Origin: Akanthomyces muscarius
Lineage: Eukaryota > Ascomycota > Sordariomycetes > Hypocreales > Cordycipitaceae
DNA: 64,000 nucleotides
Reading direction: 5' to 3'
NCBI RefSeq assembly: GCF_028009165.1
Contig: NC_079245.1
Location: forward strand, 620,001 to 684,000
The notes beneath the pieces were generated by a model. It searched no databases. It was not told where the DNA came from and was given only the letters and a program-made list of their open reading frames with translations. The position numbers were made by a program, and so were the translations under genes. Of the stretch, positions 1 through 12,839 are shown piece by piece. Each line of letters starts with the position of its first letter. Position 1 is the first letter of the stretch.

Positions 1-3000
1 GACTCGGGCTATTCTCGCCTTGCCAGCCACCCAGTTCGCCCAACACCATGACACACACTCAATAACAAAAGGACAACTCTTTGGCTTCTCACAGCTATCT
101 ACCATCGCTAGCTCTCTAAGCCACCATCCTTGCTCCTGTTTTCATAACTAAATTTGCATCATCAATTAACCTTTGCATCCCTTACTTCCATTTAGCCTGT
201 CTTCTGCTTCTCTTTCCCATAGCCTAACTGACCCCCATCCGAGTCTGGTTGAAGCTAACTACCACAAGGCTCCCCAAATAGAGTTTCGAGGACCCTGGTC
301 CCTGCTGCCACTCGTCCGCACTTGCACACAAGTGACGCATTCTTCCATCTTCCTGTTCCTGGTCATGTATGGCCTTATGTCGGTCTCAGCGATTATAATA
401 CAAGGCTTCAGCTTTATCAATTATTGCCAAGACAAGATTATCACAACATCCTAAAAAACGCTGTGCATTATAGCTTGCCCGGTCTATATGGATCTGTGAG
501 CGTTGCACCAACATCAGGCCATTTTGCTTTTACGTGGATCAGGGCCCGGCAATTTGCGGCCCACCGGCTAGTAGACTAGTCGGCACTGACGCTCCGGGCA
601 ATCAACTCGGCCACAGCCCGTCTATCCAAGGTATGCCGCGCTGCCGCGAATCCTCTTGTCGTTCGCACGCCATGAGCCTTCACGAATCAGCAGTTGAGCA
701 AGCCAAAAGACACAAAGTACAGGACTAGTGGAAGCCACAACTAACCGAGCCTGCTAAGCTGCCAAGTGCGTCTTTGTGGGCTTGCTCTATCATCAGATGG
801 CACACCCAAACCTATACCGCTGGCTTGGTCCAGCTGAAAGTCGGAGCTCAGACTCACCGTCTGACAGGCACAACGGTGGTGGCATGATACTGCGGCAACT
901 CATCCAGCCTTGTCTCTTTATGGTAGCTTCAACTGAGAGACCGTTTTACCCATTGCCAAGGCCCTGGATGGAATAGTCTGAATACTGTAAAAGAAGTACA
1001 TGGTTGAATGCTTGACATGTCATTGTAATGTAGCCCGGTCCGATATGGTGACGTATCTGCAACAGATAGCGCCGTGAAAGTGAAGTGATTCACATGTGTG
1101 CGTGGCGGAAGGTCGAATGTTCCTGTGATTGGAATCTCCGTCGGCTTGTACTACGGACATTGTGGGAAGGACAGCTGAGATGTGTGCCGCCCTGGAATGC
1201 AGACGATGGCAAATTTCCGTGTCAAACGCCGCGACGGCGCCGCGTACTAGTGAGACACTCGTAAAGTGGTTTCAGACCTCGCTCTTCTTGCGTGTTGCTT
1301 GCCCAGCTGGTCGGGTGCCACAAGACCGAAGCCGAGGAAACGACTCTGTACGCCTTCTGTTCTCCTCATTGTTGCGAGTTCTCAATTAAGCGTCGCGCGT
1401 GTATTCACAATCCGCCCCGCACCAGACCGAGATGCATTATGCCATCGGCGATATCCTGCGCAACAAGGCACTTATTCTCCTTCTTGCAGTAAATATTTCT
1501 CCTTTGGGCTAGATTCTGCCTTTGCGCTCATGTTTAACTTTCGCCATCTCTCCACTGGAAGGGACGCTGAGCCACCACGGCCACGGCAGGAGTTCGCGGG
1601 CCTTTCCCTTCCCGCAGTGAGCGACTTGTATAGAGTTTGGAGCCAAAAGTCCCACCATGATGGATAAGCGGTAGGAAAGCTGGTCTGTGCCGCCCAACCC
1701 GTTCCATATTCCCAGGAACCAAACTAACGGTACTGGTGGTTGTCCAGCTATGGTCGTCAGGTGGTGTGCTACCCTCCATGTTGACGCAGCTCTGACGGTA
1801 GATGCGAGGGCGAACTCTGGCCGTCCGCCAACGGCCCCTCCTTCCCCAGACAGATTGACAGATACTTTCTTCGAGCTTGCGCATATCCGTGTACCTGTGC
1901 GTGGGTGTGCCTGCATGTGCCTGTACCTGAAGGGCGAGCCAACTGCTCTTGTGCCTGATCTATCGGCTCCTTTGCAAGGGCGGACCAAAGATTTGAAATC
2001 CCTCTTTTGGTAATTTCGCTTGTCTAGAAGACATTTTCTTCTATCTATCGACTGATCGATTTTTGGGGCAGTACAGCAAGGGCAGCCACGAAGAAACAAT
2101 ATTCACCTTACCCAAAAATATACCTATCGACATGGTATTCTCAGCCACAGTCGCGCTACGTCCAGCCAAGGACATGTCAGATCCTACAGGGCTCAACTTC
2201 TACCCATGCTGCCAGGGTCCCCCTGTATCTATACCCTGTGCTTCGTCGAGTCGTTGCACAAAGAACAGACCAGCTTAGGCTCTTTTCATGTAACGTGGGA
2301 AATACTGCGGGCAAAAGCTCCGATCATTAATCGTGCAAGCTCTTTGATGAATCGAGCACATCTTGGAAGCTCGTTTTTGAGGCGACTGGAATTCTTTTCG
2401 GGCCCATCCACACAAAACGTCATTTGCGCGTAGCATGAGCGCCACTCATATGAGCGAAATACCATGACGCATTCCGTAATTCCATCAATTTTGACTTCAA
2501 TCTTTTCCACAGCCAAGCCTCGGGCGGGATACCGCCACCAGAGCCCATTTTTCCACGTCCAATATGTGTATTGACGGCGACCCTGGGCGGATCCCCGTAC
2601 GAGGCAACTAGCGAAACTTTAACAACTCGGCGACCCAGAGCTTGGTCTTGCGCAGCACCACAGCTAGGAACAGCAGTCGATTGAGAATCCTAAATGCAGG
2701 TGGCTGAAAGTTGAAGCGGGGTAAAAGTTTTTCGAGAAACAGTCAGTTATCAGATAACTATCGTGTTGTTCTCTCGCTCACAATGTGCCTGGATGGGGAC
2801 TCTCGGGCCCGGCGCGCCATGTGGGCACGGCCATTACCGAGGAATCCCACCACAGGCGTGGTGTGGCTTTTGCTGCTACCAGGGTCAGTTGCCTCAACCT
2901 GGTAGGCAAATCTGATGTGACGGCTGTCGGCTGTCGCGCCCTCGTGGTAGTTACAGGGGATCCTGGCCTGGCTGAAAAGCCCAGTAGGCGGAGGTCATTC

Positions 3001-6000
3001 TGCCAGGAAAATTCTCTCGGCACGATGGAGCGGCTATTGTTTTTTGTTTTACCTTCCAGAGCACCTGTAGGCGGGGTCTCTCCGTTGGACAACTCGTAGC
3101 CATCACCGCCCGTGGCGGTTCCTCCCAGGGCGAAGGCGGGAGGCGCCTTGGCGGCCAACCCAAGACCAAGACGGGACCAAGACGACGAACGACGCCCCCA
3201 GGGACCACTGAAGAACACCACAATTGCTGCGAGGGATACGGAGCAGCGGAACTTGTCGATGTTTTAATTAAACAAGAAAGCAGCACATCAGTAACGAAGG
3301 GCAGAGCAGAGTTGCAAAAAATGGGGTGATGGTGGTGGTGTTTTTCTCCCATCGCCGCCCTGCGCAAGGGAGGCGGAGCAGAATATTTCCAAATCAGTAA
3401 CCACAATGTACACAGAATATGTTCTGCACCGTGTCCACTGAGGAGCAGCTGTTCGCCGAATCGAGAGATGCAGGAACCGTCTGCGAGCAAGTTTCTTGGC
3501 TCTGCTGCGCATCCTCGAACGACTGGGTCAACGGGCTTGGTCTCACTCTCACCAGCGACGTTGCACTGCCAGAAAAAGCGCCATGCCGAGGCGAGGGTCA
3601 CTGCCACACTGAAAGGGTTCAAAGTCAGTTTTACTGAGAGCACGAGTTCTCTTTCCCCCAGTGACGTGTGGCTAAATGCTTAATTGCCAGGAACAGTGGC
3701 CAATGCAACCCAACATGTCGATCGTTCCGCCTACATTGCAACTCAACTCATACGATTCTTTTCTTTCAGCTAAGCCCTTACAATCGTGTTGTAACTCAAT
3801 CTCGAAGTGTTTTATCGCTGGCCATTGACTTGCAAAACAAAATGTCCCAAAGTGTAACGGCAATATAGTTGCCTGACCGACAGCGCTGGGTGAAACTGAT
3901 AACCCCGCCAGCACAAAAGACATCACATTACGTGGTGGTGGCTCATACGTCAAAGATATCACAAAGGCTAAAGCGATAAAAGATCTGAGAGCACTTCAGA
4001 TGTGATAGACATCAACTTCCAGGGTCTCCTGCGTCCCAAGGCATCGACATCCTTGGGACTAGCCCTGGTTTCGCGATTGGACCAGTAGCTTATTGGCTTG
4101 AGGAATTGTTAGCGGGAAACTAGCACATCAACTAACTGTTCAGTACAAGCTCAACCAGACCACCGGGTAACTATAGCATCGAGAAGAAATCGCTTCTGCT
4201 TGGCTTCATCCGCACCGTTGTGATCTATTGAGCCGCTTAGCCACTCCCACCAACATCAACTTGATGGGCGGTAACAGCTCTTATTGCGCGGCCCGGGAAA
4301 GGTACCCCGCGTTGGTACGTGAACCAAACTCTTTTTTCGTGGCGCTTCTGCCCAGTCCGGCGGAACCCCCCGACGGAACGCTCAGGAACCAACATGGCAA
4401 TAACGACGGGGAAATGTTTCAACATAATACCCGACTACTCCGTCGTTCAGCACAATCATGCACACGACGCATGGACAAATGAGTTGATTCGCCGTCTGCA
4501 GCCTACTTATTCTTTTCTTGCGAAAAGCAACGAGTTTAGGCTCGCGTATGCCGCCGGCCATCCTCCATTAATCAGCCCGAACGACTTGAAAAGTGATCAA
4601 TCATATGGCGCTAGCATCAGCGCAATCAGACACCGGTCAAGACTTTCCGGTTCGCAGGTGTGGCGGACACACACTTCGCCAGTCGCGACGCTCTCAGCTG
4701 TGCAAACTCATCGAGTCTTGGTACTCTTTTTTTGCTTTTTGATCCTTCTTCCAAAGGGCCAAGCTAAGAGAATAAAGTGGATAGGCATAGCTACCTCAGC
4801 TACGTTGGTACATACGTACGCCACACCACTCACGTCTACCCGAAGCGAACGCGGGCACCTCCCTGTCAGGTTTTGCTTTTTTGCCTCTTTCTCGCTCTCT
4901 CGCATCAGGAACCCCGGCTTAGTAGTTGCCCTTTGGCCTTCTGTCAGTACGATGCATCACCCACGCACGCCCCCTCCATGTTCAATTGGGGTTTTGCTCG
5001 CTTCCAAGTAGTCCGGCGCGCGCGCCCACTTACATCACCCACACACGCGCACCATACAACTAATGAACTACCCCTGGTCGGGCGATCGGGAACCCACAGG
5101 TCTGGGTCGATTGTTCCCCTAATAAACAGAGCCATGCCTGAAGCACTCGCGCGCATACATGATCAATCTGATGAAACCCCCCCGGCCACCAAAACGGCCT
5201 TGACGACTTTGGAAACATGGCAATCTCCTTTTGACTCTTCTCTTCTCCATAGTGTTTTAGGACAAAGTACACAATCCCACCCTTGTTCACGATGGTAGCC
5301 CAAGCTAACTCCCATGGCGGCAGAGAGATTTCGATCCCCCCCTGGGCGCTGCCCCAGCGCAGGCACTCGGCTTCCGATCGACGCAATATCCCCCCGGTCG
5401 CATCGGCGGTCTGCGATAGCCTGTGCTTGACACAAAAACGGGCAAACAGGATACACGCCCTGCGACGATGCCCACCAGCTCAACACACCATGTTCCTGAA
5501 CTAGCTGTGCCGGTGTGTTCTTTCTTGTTTCATGTCACTTTTGTCAGGTGCCTATCTCTCTCCAGTCTGCTATGAAACATGGCTGTCGAGTACCGTCCTC
5601 GTGCCTCTTGCATGCTCTTGGTGGCGACCATGCCTGTAGCGCTGATCAAACGTCCGACCCCGGCCTTGGCCGTCCGACCGTGTCTTCCGCATGGTCTTTT
5701 GTGACGACATGCGGAAAGAGAGATGGGATACTACTCTACCATGGACAGAATGTACCGAAACCATTCCCTCCCCGCCCCCCTGGATCGAGATCGCCACTAT
5801 TGATCGGGTGTTGGATCTCCTCGCGGCTTGTGCCCAACAGAAAGTAACATGGCAATAAAAAAAATGTCCGAGTTGGCAGTGTGCAGTAGTCCCACGCAAC
5901 TAGCATGCACCAGAAACGCACGCGGCAGGTGTCCCATCTCGCATGCGACTTTGCCTTTTCTTTTTATCAGCACACGACTTTTGTTTCGAAAACTTCCAAA

Positions 6001-7899
6001 ACTTGAAGCCATTGTAATCCGGTTTGGCTGCTGATCGATGGTACCGCAGCGCGCAATGCATCCGTTTATGGCAAGCTCGGCTACCATAGGCACTGACAAC
6101 CAAGTCCAGCCATCACGACTCGCTTGAGGCGCCTATGGTGTCGTGCCTGTATTGAACATTTTTTCCATCACCATGAGCTCAACGAGCGGATTCCGCCTTC
6201 AATCTGTCATAAAAGACGAACGTTGGGACTGTATGTTCTGATTAGTGAGGGTTGTCTGCTTTCGCTGGAAATTTCGGCTGCGGTGCTATCCGTGTTCTGA
6301 GAGTCCACGCCCGGCGAGCAGTAGTTTTACAAGCGTAGCCGATGCAACGCAGAACATCAGATCATGGCCATTAATTTCAATCATATCATGTTTCGAAGGT
6401 TTCTTGCGTGTATTTGTTTTGAACTGTGTTGGCCGGGATACACCTTGAACTATACACCGTATTTTGGGTTATAATTGCGGTGAAACCAAGTCTGCTGATA
6501 ATCGACATTCGGCCTCGCGTGACCCGCCGCCTGTGTAAGTGAGCAGTTGCCAAAGCAAGTTCAAGCCAAGCCACGACAAGCCACAACCATCCTCTTTCTT
6601 CTTGCTAGCCACGTAGCTTGACAGCAGAAGCGAGATTCAGATGCTGCACTAGAACGGAGCCCCTTTGATTAAACTCGATTTCGCTCAAAAAGAAAAAAAG
6701 GCGGTGCAGGTGCCCAAACATCCCGACACTTTGCGCCCGCCAAAGTAACTAAAGCGTTGGGCTCGCGGCGAATCGCCAACCTAGTGCTCCTTGCAATTAA
6801 TACCCGTCGCCAGGGGGCGCGCCCGCCAGGCGACGTCATTCTGTGCTGGGTCGCATCTGTCCACCTGATCGATCGCAGGAGAGACATTCAAAAGTCAGAT
6901 AAAATAGTAAAGAGACAAAAGAGAAAGCCTGACTGCCCGCTAGTTCCGCACTCCGGGCAGCCTGCACTGCTGAGCAGAACAGAACAGACGGCACATCCCT
7001 GGCGGATGAACCACCGTAATTTCGCAGCTTGCCGAACTACACGCCCCCGTCATCTCCCTGCCTCATCACCCACTGGATCCAAGCGAATTAGCAAGCTTTT
7101 AGAAAGCACAACTCCGAGAAAGAAGGGCAGAGTATCATGCGTTTCGTCTTATAAGCACTCAGGTATACTAATCCCCAAGCCAGACTAAGAACAATGGCGA
7201 TACGAGAGCTAACGACGAAGCGCAATGGGGCTCTTGGATGTAAGCGAGGCCAAAAATTTGCACAGCCCTCAACAGCTCTTATATTGGACCAGCCAGTGGT
7301 CCGTTCGGCAACTACAAATGTGCGAGATGCGATTCATTGTCTTTGCTTTCGCCTGCCCTGCCAAGCTGCAGCTGCCTTGTTGCGACCCCCCACCTTCACA
7401 AGGGATACCGCCAAATGCTACACGATGTATCACAAAGGTTTGCAGTCGCCCGGCATTGTCTTCAGTTGCCCGTAAAAAGTAATAGATGACCAACCGAGAT
7501 GGGAGTGAGCACGATGTGTGTAGCCACGAGCTCAAACATTAGATGCGAATCTCGATACAAGCGCTTGCCAAGGGTATCTCGTTCGACCTGCTAATCTCAT
7601 GGACCTGCATTAGCAGCTGATCGCTACTGTTGGTCTCAGACGATAGATCAGTCTTTGCGTGTTTCATTGTACCTCGCGATACTAATTTCAATGGCTATAT
7701 CGGAGGCTGGGATAACACCGTGTAAAGTCGCTGTCGGTGATGGCACTTGCAAAGTTGCGCAAAGAGGGTGCGCCGAACTGTAACTAATAGGTACGGTTGA
7801 AGCATGGAGATACCCGGTGACCATTCTCAGAATTCATGTTGAACAGCTTCAATTCCTGTCAACTGGTCTATTTGCTTTTAATGTGTTGATTCATTGTCA
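1..7899. other. 7.9 kb tract without a supportable gene
   Basis: No open frame here looks coding. The longest frames (4319-5011 plus, 2951-3643 minus, 1509-2099 minus) have low-complexity, Ser/Pro/His/Cys-rich translations with no domain I recognise and no conserved splice structure. There are CT-rich stretches on the plus strand (about 180-235, 4865-4915 and 5225-5260) of the kind that precede fungal transcription starts. There is also a good 3' splice-like signal at 4129-4144 (CTAAC followed closely by TTCAG). Such a long spacer could be the regulatory region or long leader of a gene lying to the left, or could hold non-coding transcripts. I cannot tell which from sequence alone. Confidence 0.5.
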
Positions 7900-9754
7900 T
7901 TATGCAGAATCCATGGCGTCGTCAGCGTGCCCTAATACTTCCTCCATCTCAGCCTCCGTAGCCTCTAAACCTTCCGAGCTCATGAGCTTATTGTCCTTGT
8001 CCTCGGCTGTGAATAAAAGTCAGCTATACCTGCGCCAGTGCACTCTATTCGATGAGGCTTCGAGTTTCAACTTACTTCTTGGCTCAACGAGAAGGTTCTC
8101 TTGAACCTCACAGTCTGTGAGGACTGAACCATCACCAATCACGCTTCGCTTACCCAAGATGCACTTGGTGAGCTTGCATCCTTTGCCAACGACGACGCCA
8201 TCCATCAGCAGACATTGCGACAGCTTGGCACCTTCTTGAATCTGACAGCCAGCGCCAACCACGCACTCTTTGATAGAAGTTTTCTCCTCAACAGTGACGT
8301 TCTCAGCAATCAGGCTGTCGGCCTTGGTGATGGTGGTCCTGGGCTTCACGCCTTCAGGGTAGGCAATCTTGCGGGGATGGGCAAACGGAGAAGCGTCGTC
8401 GGGTGCTGCCTCTTCCAACGATGGCAACTTGGCAAGCTGCAGAGAAATCGCAAGGAGAAGCTGTGCTGTGTCCACACGACGAACGATCGAGCCAGCTTCT
8501 TGGGTCTTGTTTGAATGAAGGTAGGCAATCATCGGGGGCACAAATTCCGAGGGGCTGCGAGGTGCTTTTGAGGATGCGTCACCAGCCACGGCGGCAATGC
8601 CCGAGGACCTCGGCTCAGAAGCAGCTGCGTCGCTGTCAGGGTTAGATTCTGCGTCATCTGCGGTGTCGCCCTTGCAAGATTCCATGATCTTGAGCTTGTC
8701 AGCTAGTCCTTCTTGCCAGCTAGCCTTGGACCACCAGCCGACAACGTCCTCACCTATGCTTTCAAACCTGTCGTTGGCTTCTATAAAGTCCAGTACCCAA
8801 CGAGGGAAAATGTAAATATGGGCATCGCGATGTGTTGTGAGCATGCGGATGCGGGGGTTGGCCCTCAGCAGGCCGTGGCGGAGCGCAAGCGCCTTGCGAT
8901 CTTCCATCCGATCGTTGAGCGCATCAGTGGGCATAGTGTATACTACACGAGACACGTTGGCCAAAATTGAGCCTTTTGGAGGCATAGTAGCAGACTGAGG
9001 CAGCGCAGTGGTCGCGACAAAGTCTGTCTCTTCGCCCTTCACCGTGACGTTGTTTTTCGTCTCGTACCAGACACCGATACCACCGCTATGGCGGCTTCGG
9101 CTGCCATTGGAGAAGCCCTTGGAGCCTAGAAGATCAGTGGCACTGGCTGCTTTGACCATCCACGCTTGCAGGAGTTGCTCGGCGCCAAATTCACAAACAA
9201 GATCGCAGGGAAGCACGATAAAGTCGCCTGTGATGAGGTTGCGAATTTCGGGTAGGCGCAGGATCTCTGCAGTGCCCGTGGTCTGCGTGAGATCTGCCGG
9301 GCAAACAATTTCTGGTCTAGGCATCGGCAAGCCAGTGAGATGGGGGTTTGTTCCCATGGCAGCCTTCATGGCTTTGGCCGCTGAAGGTGGGCAAACCAGT
9401 GTGATTTCTGTGCTGGTGTTAGTTTGATGGACTTTTCCGTCTTGGTGTCTGTGAGTCGCGATATAGACCTGCGCATCATCCATGACGAACATGAATCAAC
9501 CACATGTCTCTAGTAGAGCCTGTCTCCCTTTTGACGCACGTCTTGAAGCTGGGAGTCTCATGGCTATACTCACTTGAAACGCCAGTGCGATAGCAAAGGT
9601 CGATCGGGTACCAGACCATCGGCCGGTTGGCAATCGGAAGCAGGGCCTTGGGATTCTCATCGGGATTCGAGGTGAATGTCGGGAATGAGGATCCCGGGCC
9701 GCAAAGGATCACTGCTTGCAGCCCAGTCGAGGCATTGGAGACGGAGTGCGGCAT
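7900..9754 (-). CDS. GCD1: Translation initiation factor eIF2B subunit gamma
   Basis: Three exons on the minus strand: 9754-9574, 9407-8076 and 8006-7900, giving 539 residues. eIF2B gamma belongs to the catalytic core of the guanine-nucleotide exchange factor that recharges eIF2 with GTP in the cytosol. The N-terminal part is a nucleotidyltransferase-like fold (LQAVILCGPGSSFP, then PIANRPMVWYPID near residues 35-55). The middle contains the family block TQTTGTAEILRLPEI. The C-terminal part is a left-handed beta-helix of hexapeptide repeats (VGAGCQIQEGAKLSQCLLMD and following). The first intron (9408-9573) was chosen because joining after GVS restores GVSKITLV, as in the family. The last intron (8007-8075) gives an acidic tail ending DDAMDSA. 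The loop lacks the usual GxGxRL, which is normal for this non-catalytic nucleotidyltransferase homologue. It is head-to-head with the Pex22-like gene. Confidence 0.93.
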
Positions 9755-10434
9755 GATGGAGAGGCAATATGAGCTGCGCGACAAGCTCAAATCGGTTGCT
9801 CGCCGCGAACGTGGGGTCGTACTTCCAAAGTTCAATATACACAGTCTCTGAATACCGCAATCTCTCGGGAATCAAAGCGTAATCGCTGCTTCGTGTCTCC
9901 AACGCACAGCACTCGTCGTCGTTTGAAGAGTCATAGCTAGAACCGAATTATTCACCCCACCAAACAAGTCAAGCCAGAGATGTGGCGCGTTGTGGTGTGG
10001 CTGAAGCTTGCGCCACAACGCGCAGGCCCCGTTGTGTTCACGTGCACTGGACGCGGCGCAGCTCACCAGCCATTGGCCCATTGCCGGTGCGTGTGGCTGC
10101 GCGCAGTGACGCTATTTACCGTAACAGCCTCGGGCGCCAGCGCGTTGCTGGGAAGCGTCCTCGGCTGCTCCACATTGTTGACATTGTTCAGTCAACCCCC
10201 AGCCACCATTTTGTCCACAGCCAAAACGGATGTCAACCCCACCGGCAGGATAGATTGCTCCGTCTCTCATGCATTTGCGCATTCCAAGACATCTCGTCAG
10301 ATTGAGCGCGCCTGCTGCCACTTCCATCGCTTTGCCCGGTCTCGCGCCCAAGCTCAGAGCTCGCGAAGCTTGTCCCGATCCCAACCCCTAAGGCTGCCCT
10401 CGTGGGCGATGCGACTTCTGCTCGGCTAGAAAGC
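9755..10434. promoter_or_regulatory. Shared promoter region between eIF2B gamma and the Pex22-like gene
   Basis: This 680 bp gap separates two divergent start codons, so it must hold both promoters. A CACGTG E-box lies at 10039-10044. Nothing else was resolved. The apparent open frames inside it have no recognisable domain. Confidence 0.6.
10039..10044. promoter_or_regulatory. CACGTG E-box in divergent promoter
   Basis: A palindromic CACGTG hexamer that could bind a bHLH factor (Cbf1- or Pho4-like). Its role is inferred from position only. Confidence 0.3.
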
Positions 10435-11779
10435 ATGCCTTCCCCAAACGACCGCCGGCGCGGCGTCTGGAGCCACTGGGTTCCGCTCGTCGTCACCGTC
10501 ACCATCGCCAGCGCAGGACTGGTTGCTTGGGCTCTCACCCAGCGCAAGGAGGAAGAGCAGCCTGGCTACGACCAGGAGCACGAGCATCTCGACTACGAGA
10601 ATGCTGACTACGGGGACAACCCGCCGTACGGCGCAACCAACCGCGGCCCTCGTCCTGGCCCTCGTTCCGGTCCCGGCCCGGATTCCCAGTCGCGGCCAGG
10701 CTACGATGCACCCCCTCGACACGGAGACGATACATATGGAACGCAAGCCGAGGCCAGCGGCTCCAACTGGGGCGCTAGAATGTCCGGTGCATTGCGCCGA
10801 ACCCCCAGTCCTCAGCAGTTCTTAGATTCGACCGGCAAAACCATCACCGCTGGTGTTGCCGCGGCAGGTGCCGTCATTGGCAAGACTCTTGCTTCTATCC
10901 GTGAGGAGGATAAGTACCCCGACGATAGCAGAGTCTGGTCTGAGGAAGCCGATGCCAAGAAGGACCGTGGCCCTGTCTCCGGAGATAAGCGTCGCCGTAC
11001 TGTTGCTGTTGTGGTGTCTGCCGATAGCCCTCTAGCCCACTTCGCGGATGATGATTCCCATGAGCATGCCGTGAGTACTGACTACCCCGATACCGTCACG
11101 GTGTACTAATATTTCTCAGTCCATCCTGTCTCATATCCCTCGCCACAACGACTTTTCTCGCATCAAGCTATTTGTTCTCATCTACGCTCCCGATCTTAAG
11201 GATAATGCGCTGGAGAACGCTACAAGTAACCTGCCGCCGCCGTCCCTGAGCTCGTCATTCTCTAACATTGGCCATGATCAAGCCCAAACGCCTGGCGAAG
11301 AGACCAAGAGCCCTATGTAAGCGAAACTATGCAGGGCCTCGAGCCGAAAGATCTATCGAGCTAACTTGTGCACTAGTGCCTCTACCGAAAATGCCGCCTT
11401 TAACGCTGTTTACTCGCAGGCTCTTGCCCTTGTCGACAAGGAGACCATGATCCTTCCTTTTACGACTCCCAACGGCCATGTTCACATTCTCCGACACCTG
11501 CAGCCCGATGTCATCTACCTGCAAGAGTCGCTTAGTGGCGACAACGGCAGCATCATCACCAACATGCAGACTTGGCTCCGTCACGACATCATGCTTGTTG
11601 TTGGTGCCGAGAGCGGCTCTGGCGGTCTCGCTGACAGTGAGTCGGAGGCCGAGCGCACAACAAAGAAGCAGCAATGGTGGCAACGACCTGACCGTGTTGG
11701 CCGCGGCAGGGGTATCATTGTCGTGGATAGCATGCGCGTGAATGACGACTGGGCTCGTCGGGTCAATGGTGTTGAATAA
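10435..11779 (+). CDS. Pex22-like peroxisomal membrane protein
   Basis: Three exons (10435-11070, 11120-11316, 11377-11779) give 411 residues. The first ATG in the frame is at 10435; the open frame upstream starts only at GTG. One transmembrane segment lies at about residues 15-34 (HWVPLVVTVTIASAGLVAWAL), followed by a charged, Gly/Pro/Tyr-rich linker to about residue 110. A globular domain then contains VAVVVSAD, FVLIYAPDLK, a Gln/Ser-rich loop, ITNMQTWLRHDIMLVVGAE and a C-terminal IIVVDSMRVNDDW. This order (N-terminal anchor, linker, Rossmann-like domain) matches filamentous-fungal Pex22-like proteins, which anchor the ubiquitin-conjugating enzyme Pex4 to the peroxisome for Pex5 recycling. 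The name rests on remembered family features, and fungal Pex22 is poorly conserved. Both introns keep the frame, and the first has a clear TACTAAT branch site. Confidence 0.62.
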
Positions 11780-12839
11780 GTTCTCTCGATGGAATGGGAA
11801 CCGTATGAATGACTTGTATAGGTTTAGTTATTTAGGGCCGTGGACATGCACGCTGTGGCGGGCTTAGTATGATGTGTAAATGTGAATATAATCAGTTTTG
11901 GATATGCTCTACGTTGCACGTCAAGAGATCTTACTATGTTTTGTTTCCGCACGTGCTAAAATTAGCTATCGCGATAAAGAACTTTCGCGCAATCGTTCTG
12001 TCTGATAATTGGAAGAACAGACTATGTCTCGTAGGTCCGTACCATGTGTTAAACCGTTACTGGCTATACCGTCCATGGGAATAATTGAACAGACTATCAA
12101 AACTCATAAGGAAATAGAAGCCAAGTGCTACAGTTGCGATAAGTCTTCTGATGGCAATAATGGTACTTTGCTTTGTATACACTATGGCGTTGATCACGAT
12201 ATGGTCCGAAATCGGCAGGGTAACGACTTTAGTTGTCGGCACAAAACTGATTCACAGCCCAATTAGCAACCTAAAAAATAAAAGTTTGCAAGTCTGGGCC
12301 AAATTCTGCTTCAAACCCGATTTTTTTAGGTTCGAAGAATTTGCAAGCCATAGTCTGCGGGCATGAAAAGAGAGAGTTGGGTGACTGCAGGGTAAGTTGA
12401 AGATAATCACGTGATGCTACTGGCTGCGTGCGATCTCCCTCCAGCAAATCGACCTCGTTACATTGGGGTAAGCGGCTCACTCCACCCATAGGATCGCCAA
12501 CTTCACACGGAAGTCTTGCTTCTGCCACGGGTCTTGGCTTCAATCTGAGTATCGAATCAGGAGATGCACGCTCAAATTTATCGATTCTAGAACCCAGCGC
12601 CGTCCCGCACCCACTCGTTATATCGCGACGGCATCGCCGAGCACGACCGGCCGCCCCTCCAACGACTTGCGACGACATATCGCGACGACGACAGGCATCG
12701 AATCCGTCGACCACTGCGCCGAAAATATCAATGTTCGCGTACTGATCGGATAGAGAGGCCATTTAGATAGAGCTGCGACGGGTGGGCAGCTGCATCACCA
12801 CGCTCACAGCGCCGGCCGCGGTGCGCGCTTCGAGGAAAC
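11780..12839. other. Intergenic region upstream of SPT20
   Basis: Holds the 3' untranslated end of the Pex22-like gene and the promoter of SPT20. It is AT-rich from 11800 to 12350. A palindromic TCACGTGA lies at 12407-12414. No other gene seen. Confidence 0.5.
12407..12414. promoter_or_regulatory. TCACGTGA palindrome upstream of SPT20
   Basis: An 8 bp perfect palindrome, 426 bp before the SPT20 start. It matches the extended E-box bound by Cbf1-type bHLH proteins in fungi. Function is inferred. Confidence 0.35.

Noticed and set aside
2951..3643. 230-codon minus-strand frame in the left gap
   Set aside because: His, Pro and Trp-rich translation with no domain; composition does not match the window's real genes.
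4319..5011. 230-codon plus-strand frame in the left gap
   Set aside because: Mixed low-complexity translation, no domain, no supporting splice structure; likely chance.
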